Of a DNA stretch of 64,000 nucleotides, positions 43,903-52,334 are shown one piece after another. The stretch's first letter is position 1, and every line of letters starts with the position of its first letter. The translations under genes and the position numbers were made by a program. The stretch covers positions 3,348,001 through 3,412,000 of the forward strand of contig NZ_JAGSHX010000006.1 in assembly GCF_018138715.1 (NCBI RefSeq), in the 5' to 3' direction. This DNA is from Streptomyces asiaticus. GTDB taxonomy: Bacteria > Actinomycetota > Actinomycetes > Streptomycetales > Streptomycetaceae. The notes beneath the pieces were generated by a model, which was not told the DNA's origin, made no database searches, and saw only the letters and a program-made list of their open reading frames with translations.

Positions 43903-44649
43903 TCAGCGGCGCCCCGCGAGCGTCAGCGTCTCGCCGGTGATGGCGCCGTTGGCCGCCGAGCACAGGAAGACGAGAGCGCGGGCGATGTCCTCGGGGCTGG
44001 TCGTGGAGGACTCGGGCGTGGTGAAACCCTCGGGGGCGGTGGGCGGCCGGTCGGGCGGGGTGGGCCCGGGGCATACGGCGTTGAGCAGCACGCCATCCCC
44101 GCCCACCTCGCCCACCAGCCCACGGACCAGACCCCCCAGCCCGGCCCGCGCGACCCCATGGAACTCCCCGCCCGGGTCGCCGCCCGGCACATGCGGCGGG
44201 GCCACCAGCGCGATCCGGCCCCAGCCGCGCTTCCGCATCCCGGCCACGGCCCACTGGACGGTGCGGATCGCGGGCGCGAAGGCGCCGGCGACCAGCGGCC
44301 GCCAGTGCTCCTCCGGGACGTCCTCGAACCGGGCGTGCGGCTCACGCCGCGCGCCCCTTCGCCGGGCGGCCGCCACCAGCACGTCCAGCCCGCCCCAGTG
44401 TTCCTCCACGGCGGCCACGACCCAGCGCGGCGACGCGGCGTCATCCAGGGCGTACGGCACGGCGAAGGCGCGGCCCCGATCCGGTCCGGACAGCTCGACG
44501 GCCAGCGCCTCGGCGGCCTCGCGGCGGTGCCGGAAGGCGAGCGCGACCCGGGCGCCCTGCTCCGCGAAGGCGCGGGCGGCGGCGCTGCCGATGGCGCCGG
44601 TGGCCCCGGTGACCAGGACCGTGCGCCCCTCAAGGCCGAGGTCCAACAT
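43903..44649 (-). CDS. SDR-family protein with substituted catalytic residues
   Basis: A 248-aa Rossmann protein with an intact NAD(P) loop (VLVTGATGAIGSAAARAF) and the C-terminal GAITGETLTLAG of FabG-like enzymes. The catalytic YxxxK is replaced: the aligned stretch is GGEFHGVARAGL, giving His/Arg instead of Tyr/Lys, and the usual Ser is absent in RIALVAPPHV. The NAG motif region reads VAAARRRGA. It may bind a ligand or nucleotide without ordinary ketoreduction, or use another chemistry. It lies between the glycosyltransferase and GlxA-type regulator genes on the same strand. Confidence 0.8.
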   Translation of the reverse strand: MLDLGLEGRTVLVTGATGAIGSAAARAFAEQGARVALAFRHRREAAEALAVELSGPDRGRAFAVPYALDDAASPRWVVAAVEEHWGGLDVLVAAARRRGARREPHARFEDVPEEHWRPLVAGAFAPAIRTVQWAVAGMRKRGWGRIALVAPPHVPGGDPGGEFHGVARAGLGGLVRGLVGEVGGDGVLLNAVCPGPTPPDRPPTAPEGFTTPESSTTSPEDIARALVFLCSAANGAITGETLTLAGRR

Positions 44650-44752
44650 GGGCGCTCCTCGCGGTCGTTCCCACTGAGAAGGCCATGGTCGCCGCCGTGA
44701 CTCGAGCCCGCCTCGACCCGCGCCCGACCCCGTCCGGTGCCTCGCTCGGCGG

Positions 44753-45703
44753 CTATCCGGCGTTTCGCTGGAAGGCGGAGCGATAGCTGTGCGGGCTGGT
44801 GCCGACGACGCGCTTGAAGCGGTCCCGGAAGGAGGTGGGCGAGCCGAAACCCACCTGGGCGGCGATGCGCTCCACGGGGTGGGTGGTGGCCTCCAGCAGA
44901 TACTGCGCCTGGCGGATCCGGGCGCGGTGCAGCCACTGGAGCGGGGTGGTCCCGGTGTGCTCCCGGAAGCGGCGGTTGAGGGTGCGGGTGCTCATGCCGA
45001 CGTGGGCGGCGATCTCGTTGAGGGTGAGGTCCCGTCCGGCGTTGTCCTCCATCCACCGCAGCAGGGGTTCGAACAGCGATCCGCGCGGTACGGGCGGCTG
45101 GTCATGGACGATGAACTGGGCCTGTCCGCCCTCCCGTTCCAGGGGCATCACGGACAGCCGGGCGGCGTCGGCGGCCACGGCGGAGCCATGGTCGCGCCGG
45201 ATGATGTGCAGACACAGATCGAGCCCGGCCGCGGCGCCCGCCGAGGTGAGGAACTGACCGTTGTCCACATAGAGCACATCCGGGTCGACCTGGATCTTCG
45301 GATGGAGCTCGGCGAGCAGCGCGCCGCCGAGCCAGTGCGTGGTGGCGCGGAGTCCGTCGAGCAGCCCGGTGGCGGCGAGGACGAAGGCCCCGGAGCAGAT
45401 CGAGGCGATACGGGTGCCCCGCCCGGCCGCGTCCCGCAGCGCCTGGATCACCTCGTCGGGGAGCGGGAGCAGGGGGTCGACGCGGCCGGGCACGACGATG
45501 GTGTCGGCCTCGGCGAGCGCCTCGAGCCCGTACGGGGCCTGGAGGGCGAACACCCCGGCGTCGACGGCGGGGGCGGGGGCACAGACCCGGACCCGGTAGG
45601 GCTCCCGGCCGTCCGGCAGCCGGGTGCGGGTGAACACCTCGATCGGGGTGGCCAGATCGAAGGCGATGACCTGGTCCAGCGCCAGGATCACGACAGTGTG
45701 CAT
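44753..45703 (-). CDS. GlxA-type AraC-family regulator (DJ-1/PfpI + HTH)
   Basis: A 316-aa regulator: residues 1-185 form a DJ-1/PfpI-like domain with ASICSGAFVLAATGLLDG (the nucleophile-elbow Cys is present), and residues ~205-310 form an AraC DNA-binding domain with two HTH motifs (LTLNEIAAHVGMSTRTLNRR, VERIAAQVGFGSPTSFRDRF). Streptomyces has several of these with roles in development and metabolism; the target here is unknown. Ninety-two bp separate it from the end of the FAD monooxygenase gene on the same strand. Confidence 0.9.
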   Translation of the reverse strand: MHTVVILALDQVIAFDLATPIEVFTRTRLPDGREPYRVRVCAPAPAVDAGVFALQAPYGLEALAEADTIVVPGRVDPLLPLPDEVIQALRDAAGRGTRIASICSGAFVLAATGLLDGLRATTHWLGGALLAELHPKIQVDPDVLYVDNGQFLTSAGAAAGLDLCLHIIRRDHGSAVAADAARLSVMPLEREGGQAQFIVHDQPPVPRGSLFEPLLRWMEDNAGRDLTLNEIAAHVGMSTRTLNRRFREHTGTTPLQWLHRARIRQAQYLLEATTHPVERIAAQVGFGSPTSFRDRFKRVVGTSPHSYRSAFQRNAG

Positions 45704-45795
45704 GGCCTCAACCTAGGCCGTACGGGGCATGGCGCCAATGCCGGGGTGGCGAGAAGCCGGTGTGGAGCTTGTTTCCAGCCATTGAGCTCCGGGTG

Positions 45796-47031
45796 TCATG
45801 TACGGCCGCACACCCCGGCGTCGGCGATACGGATCGAGGGGTTGCCGTAGGCCATGCGCTGGAGGATCTTGCGATAGATCGGCGTATGACGCAGCGCCCG
45901 CGTGAGACGGGGGCGCACCCGGGTGGTGAACGCGCCCTGCGAGAGGATCGCCCGGCTCTGGAGGGTCTGCATCCGCATCACCGCCGCGATATCGGGCCCG
46001 CGCCGCCGCTCGAACTCCGCCAGCCGCTCGGCGCTGGTGTCGCCCTCGGCCAGGGCGCGGGCCAGCAGGGGATGCAGCACCACCGCGTCCTGCACGGCGA
46101 GGTTGATGCCCTGGGCGCCGATCGGGCTGTGGGTGTGGGCGGCGTCGCCGATCAGCACCAGCCCGTCGGCCACCCAGCGCTCGGCACGTGCGGAGAAGAC
46201 ATCGAGCACACCGAGGTCGGCGGGGGTGCGGATCTGATCGCGGATCAGCGTGGCGTACCGCGGCACGGCACGCACCAGCCGCTCCTTGACGTGGTCGAGG
46301 CCGAGGGCGGCGATATGGCCGTAGCGCCGGTGCGGCAGGGTCCAGCCGATCTGGATCCGGTTCGGCCAGGAGCCGTAGACCAGCACCGGGCCGCCCCCCG
46401 TGCGGTACACCCGCACATCGCGGATCGGCGGCTCTTCCGGGGGCGTGCTGAGGGTGCACCACAGCACATCCTGAGCGAACGCGTCGGCGCGGCCCGCCCC
46501 GATGCCGGCCAGCCGCCGGATCCGCGAGAACCGGCCGTCCGCGCCGACCACGACCCGGGCCCGGACGGCACAGCGGCCCGGCGGACCTTCGGCGATGACC
46601 CCGGCGATCCGCCCCTCCCGCCGCAGCAGCGCCCCGGCCCGCCGTCCGGGCAGATAGCGGAAGCCGGGCGAACGGCGGCAGCGGGCGAGGAGCTCATCCA
46701 GCAGATGGGGGCGCGGCACGCTCAGCAGGTGGTCGTGCGGGGCCGGAAGCAGCCGGTAGTCGGCCTCCAGCAGCACCCGCTCGCCCTCGATCACCAGGAA
46801 CCGGTGGTGCTCATGGGCGCCGCGGGCGCGGGCGCCGGCGAGCACATCGAGCGCGTCCAACAGCTCCATCGCGCCGGGCTGGAGTATTTCGCCGCGGGCC
46901 ACGCGCTGATGCGCGCGGGCGCACTCCACCACGGTCACCCGAGCCCCCGACCGCAGCATCAGCAGCGCCAGCACCAGACCGGCCGGGCCGCCCCCGACCA
47001 CGCACACATCGGTGTCGATCTCGCGCATCAT
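45796..47031 (-). CDS. FAD-dependent monooxygenase (PHBH fold)
   Basis: A 411-aa class A flavoprotein: DVCVVGGGPAGLVLALLML (FAD-ADP loop), RVVVGADGRFSRIRRLAGI (DG motif), LVLIGDAAHTHSPIGAQGIN (GD motif). The size and motifs fit oxygenases that hydroxylate or epoxidise polyketide or aromatic intermediates, and also ubiquinone/menaquinone-type hydroxylases. AGGAGG precedes two adjacent ATGs (47031 or 47028). It is followed by a 316-bp G-rich gap to the SARP gene on the same strand. A tailoring role in the adjacent metabolite locus is inferred from position. Confidence 0.87.
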   Translation of the reverse strand: MMREIDTDVCVVGGGPAGLVLALLMLRSGARVTVVECARAHQRVARGEILQPGAMELLDALDVLAGARARGAHEHHRFLVIEGERVLLEADYRLLPAPHDHLLSVPRPHLLDELLARCRRSPGFRYLPGRRAGALLRREGRIAGVIAEGPPGRCAVRARVVVGADGRFSRIRRLAGIGAGRADAFAQDVLWCTLSTPPEEPPIRDVRVYRTGGGPVLVYGSWPNRIQIGWTLPHRRYGHIAALGLDHVKERLVRAVPRYATLIRDQIRTPADLGVLDVFSARAERWVADGLVLIGDAAHTHSPIGAQGINLAVQDAVVLHPLLARALAEGDTSAERLAEFERRRGPDIAAVMRMQTLQSRAILSQGAFTTRVRPRLTRALRHTPIYRKILQRMAYGNPSIRIADAGVCGRT

Positions 47032-47347
47032 CGCGCCTCCTGCTGGTCGGGCTCAGGGTCCAGGGCTCAGGCCATGGGCATCGGGCATCGGGCGCCTGTG
47101 ACAGCCCCTGGACGCGCTACGGCTCCGCTTGCCCGCGCGGGGGGATCGGGCAGCGGAGCCGTAGCAGGCCCGGCTGAAGGGCGGCGCCGGGCGTATGGGG
47201 GGGATGGTTCGCCGGACGGGGACGGCTGGTACGGGGGCTGTCTGCTGTGGGCTGGGGGCCGAGGCTGTGGGCCGGGGGCCGGGGGCCGGGGGCCGGGGAC
47301 TGGGGTCGGTGGCCGGGGAGTCGGCGGCCGGGGGCGGTGGCCGGGGG
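47032..47347. repeat. Gene-free gap with G-rich GGGGGCC tandem tract
   Basis: No supported frame. From about 47250 to 47347 the plus strand repeats GGGCCGGG-type units, the most regular part being 47270-47299 (GGGCCGGGG spaced 8 bp). Many runs of four or five G make quadruplex formation possible in the SARP-transcript 3' region's template strand. The left 200 bp show nothing recognisable. Confidence 0.6.
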
Positions 47348-48172
47348 CTATGCGGCGAACAGGTCGAGCACCGGGCGGCGCCAGTGGCCATCCAGGTCCA
47401 GATCGAGCGCCGGGTCGGAGGCGAGCACCGCCTGCTGGAGCTTCTGAAGCCGCGGCGACGGCTCCAGCCCGAGGTCCTCGACCAGTCTGGCGCGCAGCCC
47501 CTGGTAGACCTCCAGCGCCTGCCAAGGGCGGCCCGCGCGGTAGAGCGCGGCCATGCACTGGGCGTGCAACCCCTCGTGCAGCGGATGACGGGCGGTCAGC
47601 TCGGTGAGCTCCGTGAGCAGCTCGGCATGGCGGCCCAGCCGCAGATCGGCCTCGATACGGCGCTCCAGGACGCCGAGCCGGCTCTCCTCCAAGCGGGCCA
47701 GCTCGATCTCCAGGACCGGTCCGACCTTCACATCCACCAGCGCGGGACCGCGCCAGACGGCCAGCGCCTCGCGCAGCAGCAGGGACGCCTGGACATCGTC
47801 CCCGGCGTCCAGCGCGTCCCGCCCCGCGGCCACCAGCCGGTCGTACTCATGGATGTCCACCGCGCCCGGCTGGGCCTCCAGCACATATCCGCCGTAGCGC
47901 GTGGCCAGCACGTCCTTGGAAGCCTGCGGGGCCTGTGGGCCATAGGCCGCGGCCAGCCTGCGGCGCAGCTGGAGGATGTAGGTCTGCAAAGTGGTGAGCG
48001 CGCTGCGCGGCATCTGCGTGCCCCAGATTTCCTCCATAAGAGTGGGCACCGGGAGCATCTGGTTGGCGTAGACGGAAAGCAGTGCAAGGATCTGGCGCGG
48101 CTTGCCCGCGCTGGGCACGATCGACTGACCGCACGCCTCGACGCTCAGCGGCCCCAACACCTTGATGTCCAT
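47348..48172 (-). CDS. SARP-family pathway-specific activator
   Basis: A 274-aa Streptomyces antibiotic regulatory protein. The OmpR-like winged helix lies at ~1-95 (VLGPLSVEACGQSIVPSAGK, LTTLQTYILQLRRRL) and the bacterial transcription activator (BTAD) domain at ~100-255 (YDRLVAAGRDALDAGD, HPLHEGLHAQCMAALYRAGR). It has the minimal SARP length with no ATPase domain. GGAGGT precedes ATG 48172. Two exact 7-bp direct repeats 11 bp apart lie just upstream, the spacing of SARP binding sites, so it may regulate itself and the divergent precursor/cyclodehydratase genes. Confidence 0.92.
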   Translation of the reverse strand: MDIKVLGPLSVEACGQSIVPSAGKPRQILALLSVYANQMLPVPTLMEEIWGTQMPRSALTTLQTYILQLRRRLAAAYGPQAPQASKDVLATRYGGYVLEAQPGAVDIHEYDRLVAAGRDALDAGDDVQASLLLREALAVWRGPALVDVKVGPVLEIELARLEESRLGVLERRIEADLRLGRHAELLTELTELTARHPLHEGLHAQCMAALYRAGRPWQALEVYQGLRARLVEDLGLEPSPRLQKLQQAVLASDPALDLDLDGHWRRPVLDLFAA

Positions 48173-48185
48173 GGTCGTGTACCTC

Positions 48186-48203
48186 CGTCAACGGTCCGTC
48201 AAG
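48186..48203 (-). promoter_or_regulatory. Candidate SARP binding site: two TTGACGG heptamers, 11-bp period
   Basis: Read on the minus strand the site is TTGACGG-accg-TTGACGG (48203-48197 and 48192-48186). Two heptamers with a 4-bp spacer is the known layout for DnrI/PimR-type SARPs. It is 14 bp upstream of the SARP ATG and 153 bp upstream of the divergent precursor-peptide start. Confidence 0.6.
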
Positions 48204-48355
48204 TGCCTCCTGGCCGCGCGGCCCTGCCACCGAGGCATCTAAGAGCCTCGCTTGTGGGCGGCCTGTGCGGCCAGTGCCGGAGTAACGAGCTCGATATGAG
48301 TTCCAGAGCCCCGCACCATGACAAATTCACACCCCTGGCGATGAGAGAGTCCGCG

Positions 48356-48547
48356 ATGACCGATACGCCCATCCCACATGAGCCCCCGAGCCCCGCCGCC
48401 CTGGCTCATCCCGCCACGCCGGCCAAGCCAGCCGAGGCCGTCCGCCCGCCCGCCGAGGACGACGACCTGGTCATCGAGGACCTCTCCGACGCCGCCTGGC
48501 CCATCCCCGCGCCCGGCATCTGCATCTGCACCGTCGGCGCCGAATGA
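48356..48547 (+). CDS. Candidate azol(in)e RiPP (TOMM) precursor peptide
   Basis: A 63-aa peptide. The first part is Pro/Ala-rich (MTDTPIPHEPPSPAALAHPA). An acidic segment DDDLVIEDLSD then resembles the LxVxDL leader motif recognised by RRE domains in thiopeptide and related pathways. The C-terminus is PAPGICICTVGAE, whose Cys56, Cys58 and Thr59 are the only cyclisable residues near the end. It is encoded 7 nt before the fused cyclodehydratase gene, the normal place for a TOMM precursor. GAGAG lies ~7 nt before ATG 48356; ATG 48341 would add five residues. The cleavage site is unknown (after AAW or PAPG are guesses). Confidence 0.72.
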   Translation: MTDTPIPHEPPSPAALAHPATPAKPAEAVRPPAEDDDLVIEDLSDAAWPIPAPGICICTVGAE

Positions 48548-48554
48548 CCGGGCC

Positions 48555-50975
48555 ATGACCGGCGAACTGGGCTTCACACCACATCTGCGGGTCGAGCCGG
48601 TGCCCGGCGAGGCCGTCTACCTCGTCTCCGAGCACGGCGTCACGGCGCTGCACGGGCGGGCGATCGCCGCGCTGGCGCCGCTGCTCGACGGGTCACGGGA
48701 CCTCGCCCACATCCTCACCGAGGCCGCCGCGCCCGGCCGCGCCGCGGGCCCGCCCGGCGCGGTCCCGGCCGGCGCGGTCCCGGCCGGGCAGGCCGAGCGC
48801 GTCATCGCCCGTCTCCGCGCGGCCGGACTGGTCTCCGAGCGGGAGCACGCCTGGACCCCCGAGGAGGCGTACTGGGAGCTGGCCGGGCTGGGCACGGGCG
48901 GCTCCGCCGCGGCCCCCACGCCCGCGTCCGCCCGCCCCGCCGTGGCCCCGCTGGTCCTCGGCTCGACCGACCCGGACGAGGTGGTCCGGGCGCTGCGCGT
49001 CGCGGGGCTGAGGACCGTGGACGGCGAACCGGCGGACCCGAGGTCCGCGAACGCGGAGGCGGTGAACGGCGATCCGACGACCTCGGGGGCCCATAGCCCC
49101 CGACGAGAGATATGTCAAATCGCCTTCCGTCAACATGACGCCGCAGAACTCACCCTTGTGGTGTGCGATGACTACCTCGATCCCCGGCTCGCCGCCGTGG
49201 ACGCCGCGCACCGCGCCACCGGCCGTCGCTGGCTGCCCGTCAAACCGGTGGGCACCCAGGCGTGGCTGGGCCCGTTCCTCGGCGCCCCCGACGATCCGTG
49301 CTGGGTCTGCATGGCCGACCGGCTGTGGCGCGGACGGCAGGCCGAGGCGTATCTCCAGCGCCGGCTCGGCCGCCCCGGACCGGTGCCGCGGCCGCCCGCG
49401 TCCCTGCCCGCGAGCCGCGCCGCCGCGCTCCAGCTCGCCGCCCTGGAGGCCGCCAAGTGGCTGGCCGGGTACCGGCACCCGGGCCAGCGGGAGCTGCGCA
49501 CCCTGGACAGCCTCACCGCCACCGTGGACCGCCATCCGCTCTCCCGCCGCCCGCAGTGCGCCGGCTGCGGCGATCCGGCGCTGGTCGCGGCCCGGATACG
49601 GGCGCCCCTGTCGCTGCCCTCCCCACGGGAGCCACGGGAGCCACTGGCCGCGACCGGTACCGCCACCGACGCCACCGACACCTCCCCGCGCGGGATCATG
49701 GAGCGCTACGGACATCTGGTGGACCCCGTCACCGGGCTGGTCACCGAGATCCGGCGCGATCCGCGCGGCCCCGCCGTCCTCAACTGCTTCCACGCCCGCC
49801 ACCCTTCGTACGCCGGAGCGGGCCCCCACAGCGGCCTGGACGCCGTAAGGGCCGGGCTGCGGGCCGCCGCCCACGGTAAGGGCCGCACGGCCGAACAGGC
49901 GCGGGCGAGCGCGCTGTGCGAGGCCCTGGAGCACTACAGCGGCCACTTCCAGGGGGACGAGCCGCGTCAGCGCGCCCGCTACCGCGATCTGCGCCCGGAG
50001 GACGCGGTGCACCCGGACACCGTCCAGCTCTTCGACCCGCGCCAGTTCCTCGACCCCGCCCTCCCCGCGCGCCACCGCGTCCAGGATCCGTTCGACGAGG
50101 GCGCGGAGCTGGACTGGACCCCGGTGTGGTCGCTCACCGCCGGACGCCACCGACTGCTGCCCACCGCGCTGCTGTACTACGGCGCCCCGCAGCCCCCGGG
50201 CCACCGCTGCTGCCGGGCGGACTCCAACGGCGCGGCGGCGGGCGGCACCCTGGCCGACGCCGTCGTACGGGGCTTCCTGGAGCTCGTGGAGCGGGACGCG
50301 GTCGCCCTGTGGTGGTACAACCGCACCCGGCAGCCCGCCGTGGCCCTGGACGCCTTCGACGACCCGTGGCCGGCCGCAGTGCGCGCCGCCCACCGGAGCG
50401 TGCGGCGCGAGGTGTGGGCCCTGGACCTCACCACGGACTTCGGCATCCCGGTGGTCGCCGCGCTCTCCCGGCGCCTCGACAAGCCCGCCGAGGACATCAC
50501 CTTCGGCTTCGGCGCTCACTTCGACCGGCACACCGCGCTGTGCCACGCCCTCGCCGAGCTGAACCAGATGCTTCCGGCGGTGGTCGAGGCCCGCGCCGAC
50601 GGCGGGGGTTACGGCGCCACCGAGCCCGAGGCGCTGCGCTGGTTCCGTACCGCGACCCTCGCCGACCACCCGTATCTGACCCCCGATCCGGCCGCCCCGC
50701 CGCCCCCGGGGATATCCGGCCCCCCGCCGGCCCCGGAGGGCGATGCGCTGGCCACCGTGCGGGAGTTGGTGCGCGGACACGGGATGGAACTGCTGGTGCT
50801 GGACCAGACCCGGCCGGATGTGGGGCTGCCGGTGGCCAAGGTGCTGGTGCCCGGAATGCGCCCGCACTGGGCCCGGTTCGCGCCCGGCCGGCTCTTCGAC
50901 GCCCCCGTGGCGCTCGGCCGGCTGCCGGGGCCCACGCCCTACGCGGACCTCAACCCGATTCCGTTTTTCCTGTGA
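48555..50975 (+). CDS. Fused TOMM cyclodehydratase: RRE + E1-like + YcaO
   Basis: An 806-aa fusion. Residues ~1-95 form a winged-helix peptide recognition element (FTPHLRVEPVPGEAVYLVSE, VIARLRAAGLVSE). Residues ~120-340 are the E1/ThiF-like partner with a tetrathiolate zinc site, C249-W-V-C252 and C335-A-G-C338. Residues ~380-806 are the YcaO domain with ATP-binding pieces SALCEALEHYSGH and ADSNGAAAGGTLADAVVRGF, followed by LELVERDA. The C-terminus LNPIPFFL is a shortened version of the Pro-rich tail needed by azoline-forming YcaOs. It should convert Cys/Thr of the upstream peptide to thiazoline/oxazoline rings with ATP. No SagB-type dehydrogenase is recognised in the window. Confidence 0.9.
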   Translation: MTGELGFTPHLRVEPVPGEAVYLVSEHGVTALHGRAIAALAPLLDGSRDLAHILTEAAAPGRAAGPPGAVPAGAVPAGQAERVIARLRAAGLVSEREHAWTPEEAYWELAGLGTGGSAAAPTPASARPAVAPLVLGSTDPDEVVRALRVAGLRTVDGEPADPRSANAEAVNGDPTTSGAHSPRREICQIAFRQHDAAELTLVVCDDYLDPRLAAVDAAHRATGRRWLPVKPVGTQAWLGPFLGAPDDPCWVCMADRLWRGRQAEAYLQRRLGRPGPVPRPPASLPASRAAALQLAALEAAKWLAGYRHPGQRELRTLDSLTATVDRHPLSRRPQCAGCGDPALVAARIRAPLSLPSPREPREPLAATGTATDATDTSPRGIMERYGHLVDPVTGLVTEIRRDPRGPAVLNCFHARHPSYAGAGPHSGLDAVRAGLRAAAHGKGRTAEQARASALCEALEHYSGHFQGDEPRQRARYRDLRPEDAVHPDTVQLFDPRQFLDPALPARHRVQDPFDEGAELDWTPVWSLTAGRHRLLPTALLYYGAPQPPGHRCCRADSNGAAAGGTLADAVVRGFLELVERDAVALWWYNRTRQPAVALDAFDDPWPAAVRAAHRSVRREVWALDLTTDFGIPVVAALSRRLDKPAEDITFGFGAHFDRHTALCHALAELNQMLPAVVEARADGGGYGATEPEALRWFRTATLADHPYLTPDPAAPPPPGISGPPPAPEGDALATVRELVRGHGMELLVLDQTRPDVGLPVAKVLVPGMRPHWARFAPGRLFDAPVALGRLPGPTPYADLNPIPFFL

Positions 50976-51098
50976 TCCCCCGTGATATCCGGTAACTCCG
51001 CGTACACCATGAGCCTTCCACAGGGCCTCTCCACCCCAGGTAAAGATCGGATACTCTCGGGCAAGCCACCCAATCCGGCCCGACCATCCGGAGGACGA

Positions 51099-52334
51099 GT
51101 GCAGGGGAGCCTCTTGCCCGACGATGCCGGGAACCATCCACCGCGCCACCAGGACGGTCTGGCGCCGCGTCTGGCCGTGGTCATCACGGTCCTCGTGCTG
51201 GTGGGGTACTTCGCCGTGGCCGTCACCTATGTGGTCGACGGCAATCGTTCGGGCAGGTCGGTCGACGCGGCGATGCTCGGTCTCGCGCTGCTGCCGATGA
51301 CCGTGCTGCTCTGCCTCCAGATGCTGCACTCCTTCCCCGGCCTCGCGCCCCGGCTCAGCGGTGCGCGGCGCTGGACGCTGGCGCTCCAGGCGGTGCTGAC
51401 CTTCGCCCCCTTCGCCGTCTTCAAGCACGCCTGGCTGGGCATGCCGGGCTTCCTGGCCGGTTCCTCACTGCTGGTGCTGGTCCCGGCGCTGGCGTGGCCC
51501 GCGTTCGCGGCCATCCTGCTGTGCACGGACGTCCTGCTGTTCCAGGTGGGCTTCGGCTGGGGTCAGGTCGCGTACACCACCGTCTCCACCGCGCTGACCG
51601 GGCTGGTGGTCTTCGGGCTCTCGCGGCTGTCCGGGCTGGTCGCCGAGGTGTCCCGGTCCCGGGCGGAGCTGGCCCGGCTGGCGGTGGCCCAGGAGCGGCT
51701 GCGGTTCTCCCGGGACGTGCACGATCTGCTGGGCTACAGCCTGTCCACGATCACCCTCAAATGCGAGCTGGTGCACCGGCTGGTGCCCCGGCAGAACTCC
51801 CGCGCCCAGCAGGAGCTCTCGGAGATCCTCCAGACCTCCCGTCAGGCCCTCGCCGACGTACGGGCGGTGGCCAGCGGCTATCGCATGATGTCGCTGTCGG
51901 CGGAGGCGGCGACGGCCCGGTCGATGCTGGCCGCGGCGGGCATCAGCGCCACGGCCGAGATCGACTGCGGACCGCTGCCGGAGCTGGTGGACACGGTGCT
52001 GGCGAGCGTGTTGCGCGAGGGGCTGACCAATGTGCTGCGCCACAGCAAGGCCGACCACTGCGCGGTCGAGGCGCGGCGCAGCGGGCACCGGGTGTCGCTG
52101 ACCCTCGTCAACGACGGGGTGGGCCGGCCGTCCACGATCCTGCGCGCCGACAGCTCGGACGGCGGCAGCGGTATCGGCAACCTCCGGGTGCGGGTGGAGA
52201 ACCTCGGCGGGCGGCTGCGCGCGGGCGTACGGCCGGACGGCTGGTTCGAGTTACGGGCGGAGCTGGATGTGTCCGTGGACGCGCCGCCGCGAAGCGGCCG
52301 GGAGTACGGCCCGGGGCCGACGGTGACGGCGTAA
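51099..52334 (+). CDS. NarL-type sensor histidine kinase (HisKA_3)
   Basis: A 411-aa kinase. Four to six membrane helices (residues ~23-180) are followed by a dimerisation helix and the phospho-acceptor His208 in FSRDVHDLLGYSLSTITLK, then a GHKL ATPase with REGLTNVLRHSKADHCAV (N box) and SDGGSGIGNLRVRVENLGG (G2). GTG 51099 has GGAGGA just upstream; an in-frame ATG at 50982 lies almost on the cyclodehydratase stop and has no site. Its likely partner is the NarL-family regulator encoded convergently at 52446-53051. The final codons are part of a 12-bp repeat. Confidence 0.88.
   Translation: MQGSLLPDDAGNHPPRHQDGLAPRLAVVITVLVLVGYFAVAVTYVVDGNRSGRSVDAAMLGLALLPMTVLLCLQMLHSFPGLAPRLSGARRWTLALQAVLTFAPFAVFKHAWLGMPGFLAGSSLLVLVPALAWPAFAAILLCTDVLLFQVGFGWGQVAYTTVSTALTGLVVFGLSRLSGLVAEVSRSRAELARLAVAQERLRFSRDVHDLLGYSLSTITLKCELVHRLVPRQNSRAQQELSEILQTSRQALADVRAVASGYRMMSLSAEAATARSMLAAAGISATAEIDCGPLPELVDTVLASVLREGLTNVLRHSKADHCAVEARRSGHRVSLTLVNDGVGRPSTILRADSSDGGSGIGNLRVRVENLGGRLRAGVRPDGWFELRAELDVSVDAPPRSGREYGPGPTVTA

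Noticed and set aside
42498..48172. The SARP/GT/FAD monooxygenase set as a type II polyketide cluster
   Set aside because: No ketosynthase, chain-length factor, acyl carrier protein or cyclase is present in the window.
48341..48547. Reading the RiPP precursor as a lanthipeptide precursor
   Set aside because: No LanB, LanC, LanM or LanKC-type enzyme is nearby, and the core has one Thr and no Ser before the Cys residues; the adjacent YcaO fusion explains it better.
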